NCBI GenBank assembly: GCA_023251275.1
Contig: JAHEZC010000152.1
Span: 1-6,590 of the forward strand
From: Parafilimonas sp.
Lineage (GTDB): Bacteria > Bacteroidota > Bacteroidia > Chitinophagales > Chitinophagaceae
Reading direction: 5' to 3'
Length of the DNA stretch: 6,590 bases
Position 1 is the first letter of the stretch. Every line of letters begins with the position of its first letter. Under the pieces are notes generated by a model. That model was not told the origin of the DNA. It ran no database searches and was given only the letters and a program-made list of their open reading frames with translations. This document shows positions 6,452 through 6,590 of the stretch, one piece after another. The position numbers were made by a program, and so were the translations under genes.

Positions 6452-6590
6452 AGCAAACGTTTTCGCGGCTTATTTAAGAAATTTATGGAATATTTTTAGT
6501 ATTTCTATATTAAAATAGCCTAAATCACAAAAAGTTTACAATTACTTTACTATTTGGTAACATTGCACAGTGAAAAACCATAATTTACAG
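6452..6590. other. Non-coding tail after the regulator gene
   Basis: This 139-bp AT-rich stretch has no open frame of note and no strong hairpin followed by a T-run, so no terminator can be called for the regulator. No perfect TAnnTTTG box is present on either strand. TACTATTTG at 6548-6556 has the wrong internal spacing. It may be the upstream region of a gene beyond the window. Confidence 0.5.

Noticed and set aside
1..6590. CRISPR array, tRNA/rRNA gene, insertion sequence or phage attachment site
   Set aside because: No regularly spaced repeats, cloverleaf-like segments, transposase-like frames or terminal inverted repeats with flanking duplications are visible.

Overview
The window looks like chromosome from a member of the Bacteroidota, probably the Chitinophagales or Sphingobacteriales. 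Three things support this. There is a tandem SusC/SusD-type outer-membrane pair. Start codons lack Shine-Dalgarno sequences and sit behind AT-rich leaders. Promoter-like sites match the TTG / TAnnTTTG consensus used by the primary sigma factor of this phylum. The finer taxonomic placement is inference.

Layout, left to right. Positions 16-1548 (minus) encode a complete SusD/RagB-family surface lipoprotein. Positions 1558-4569 (minus) encode the complete SusC/RagA-family TonB-dependent transporter. SusC is transcribed first and the two genes are 9 bp apart, so they are almost certainly one transcript. A non-coding stretch of about 510 bp (4570-5080) carries the best SusC promoter candidate (TTG at 4758-4756, TACGTTTG at 4734-4727), a second -7-like box, a pair of 11-bp direct repeats, and two adjacent small inverted repeats just past the stop of the next gene. 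Positions 5081-5551 (minus) encode a strongly acidic, probably disordered 156-residue protein of unknown function. A very AT-rich divergent intergenic region (5552-5878) follows. Positions 5879-6451 (plus) encode a 190-residue XRE-type HTH plus cupin transcriptional regulator. The last 139 bp hold no gene that I can see.

How the parts work together: SusC and SusD form the usual lidded importer for a glycan, peptide or other large nutrient. The window contains no hydrolase, no FecI/FecR sigma/anti-sigma pair, no HTCS and no SusR-like regulator, so neither substrate nor regulation can be assigned. SusC has no N-terminal STN signalling domain, which argues against direct control by an anti-sigma factor. 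The XRE-cupin gene is divergent from the acidic-protein gene and may control itself and that neighbour; a link to the SusCD pair is possible but unsupported.

I do not see a new multi-gene system here. The least explained items are the acidic protein with its repeated DIPGxE motif, the cupin domain that seems to lack most metal ligands, and the repeats in the two intergenic regions.
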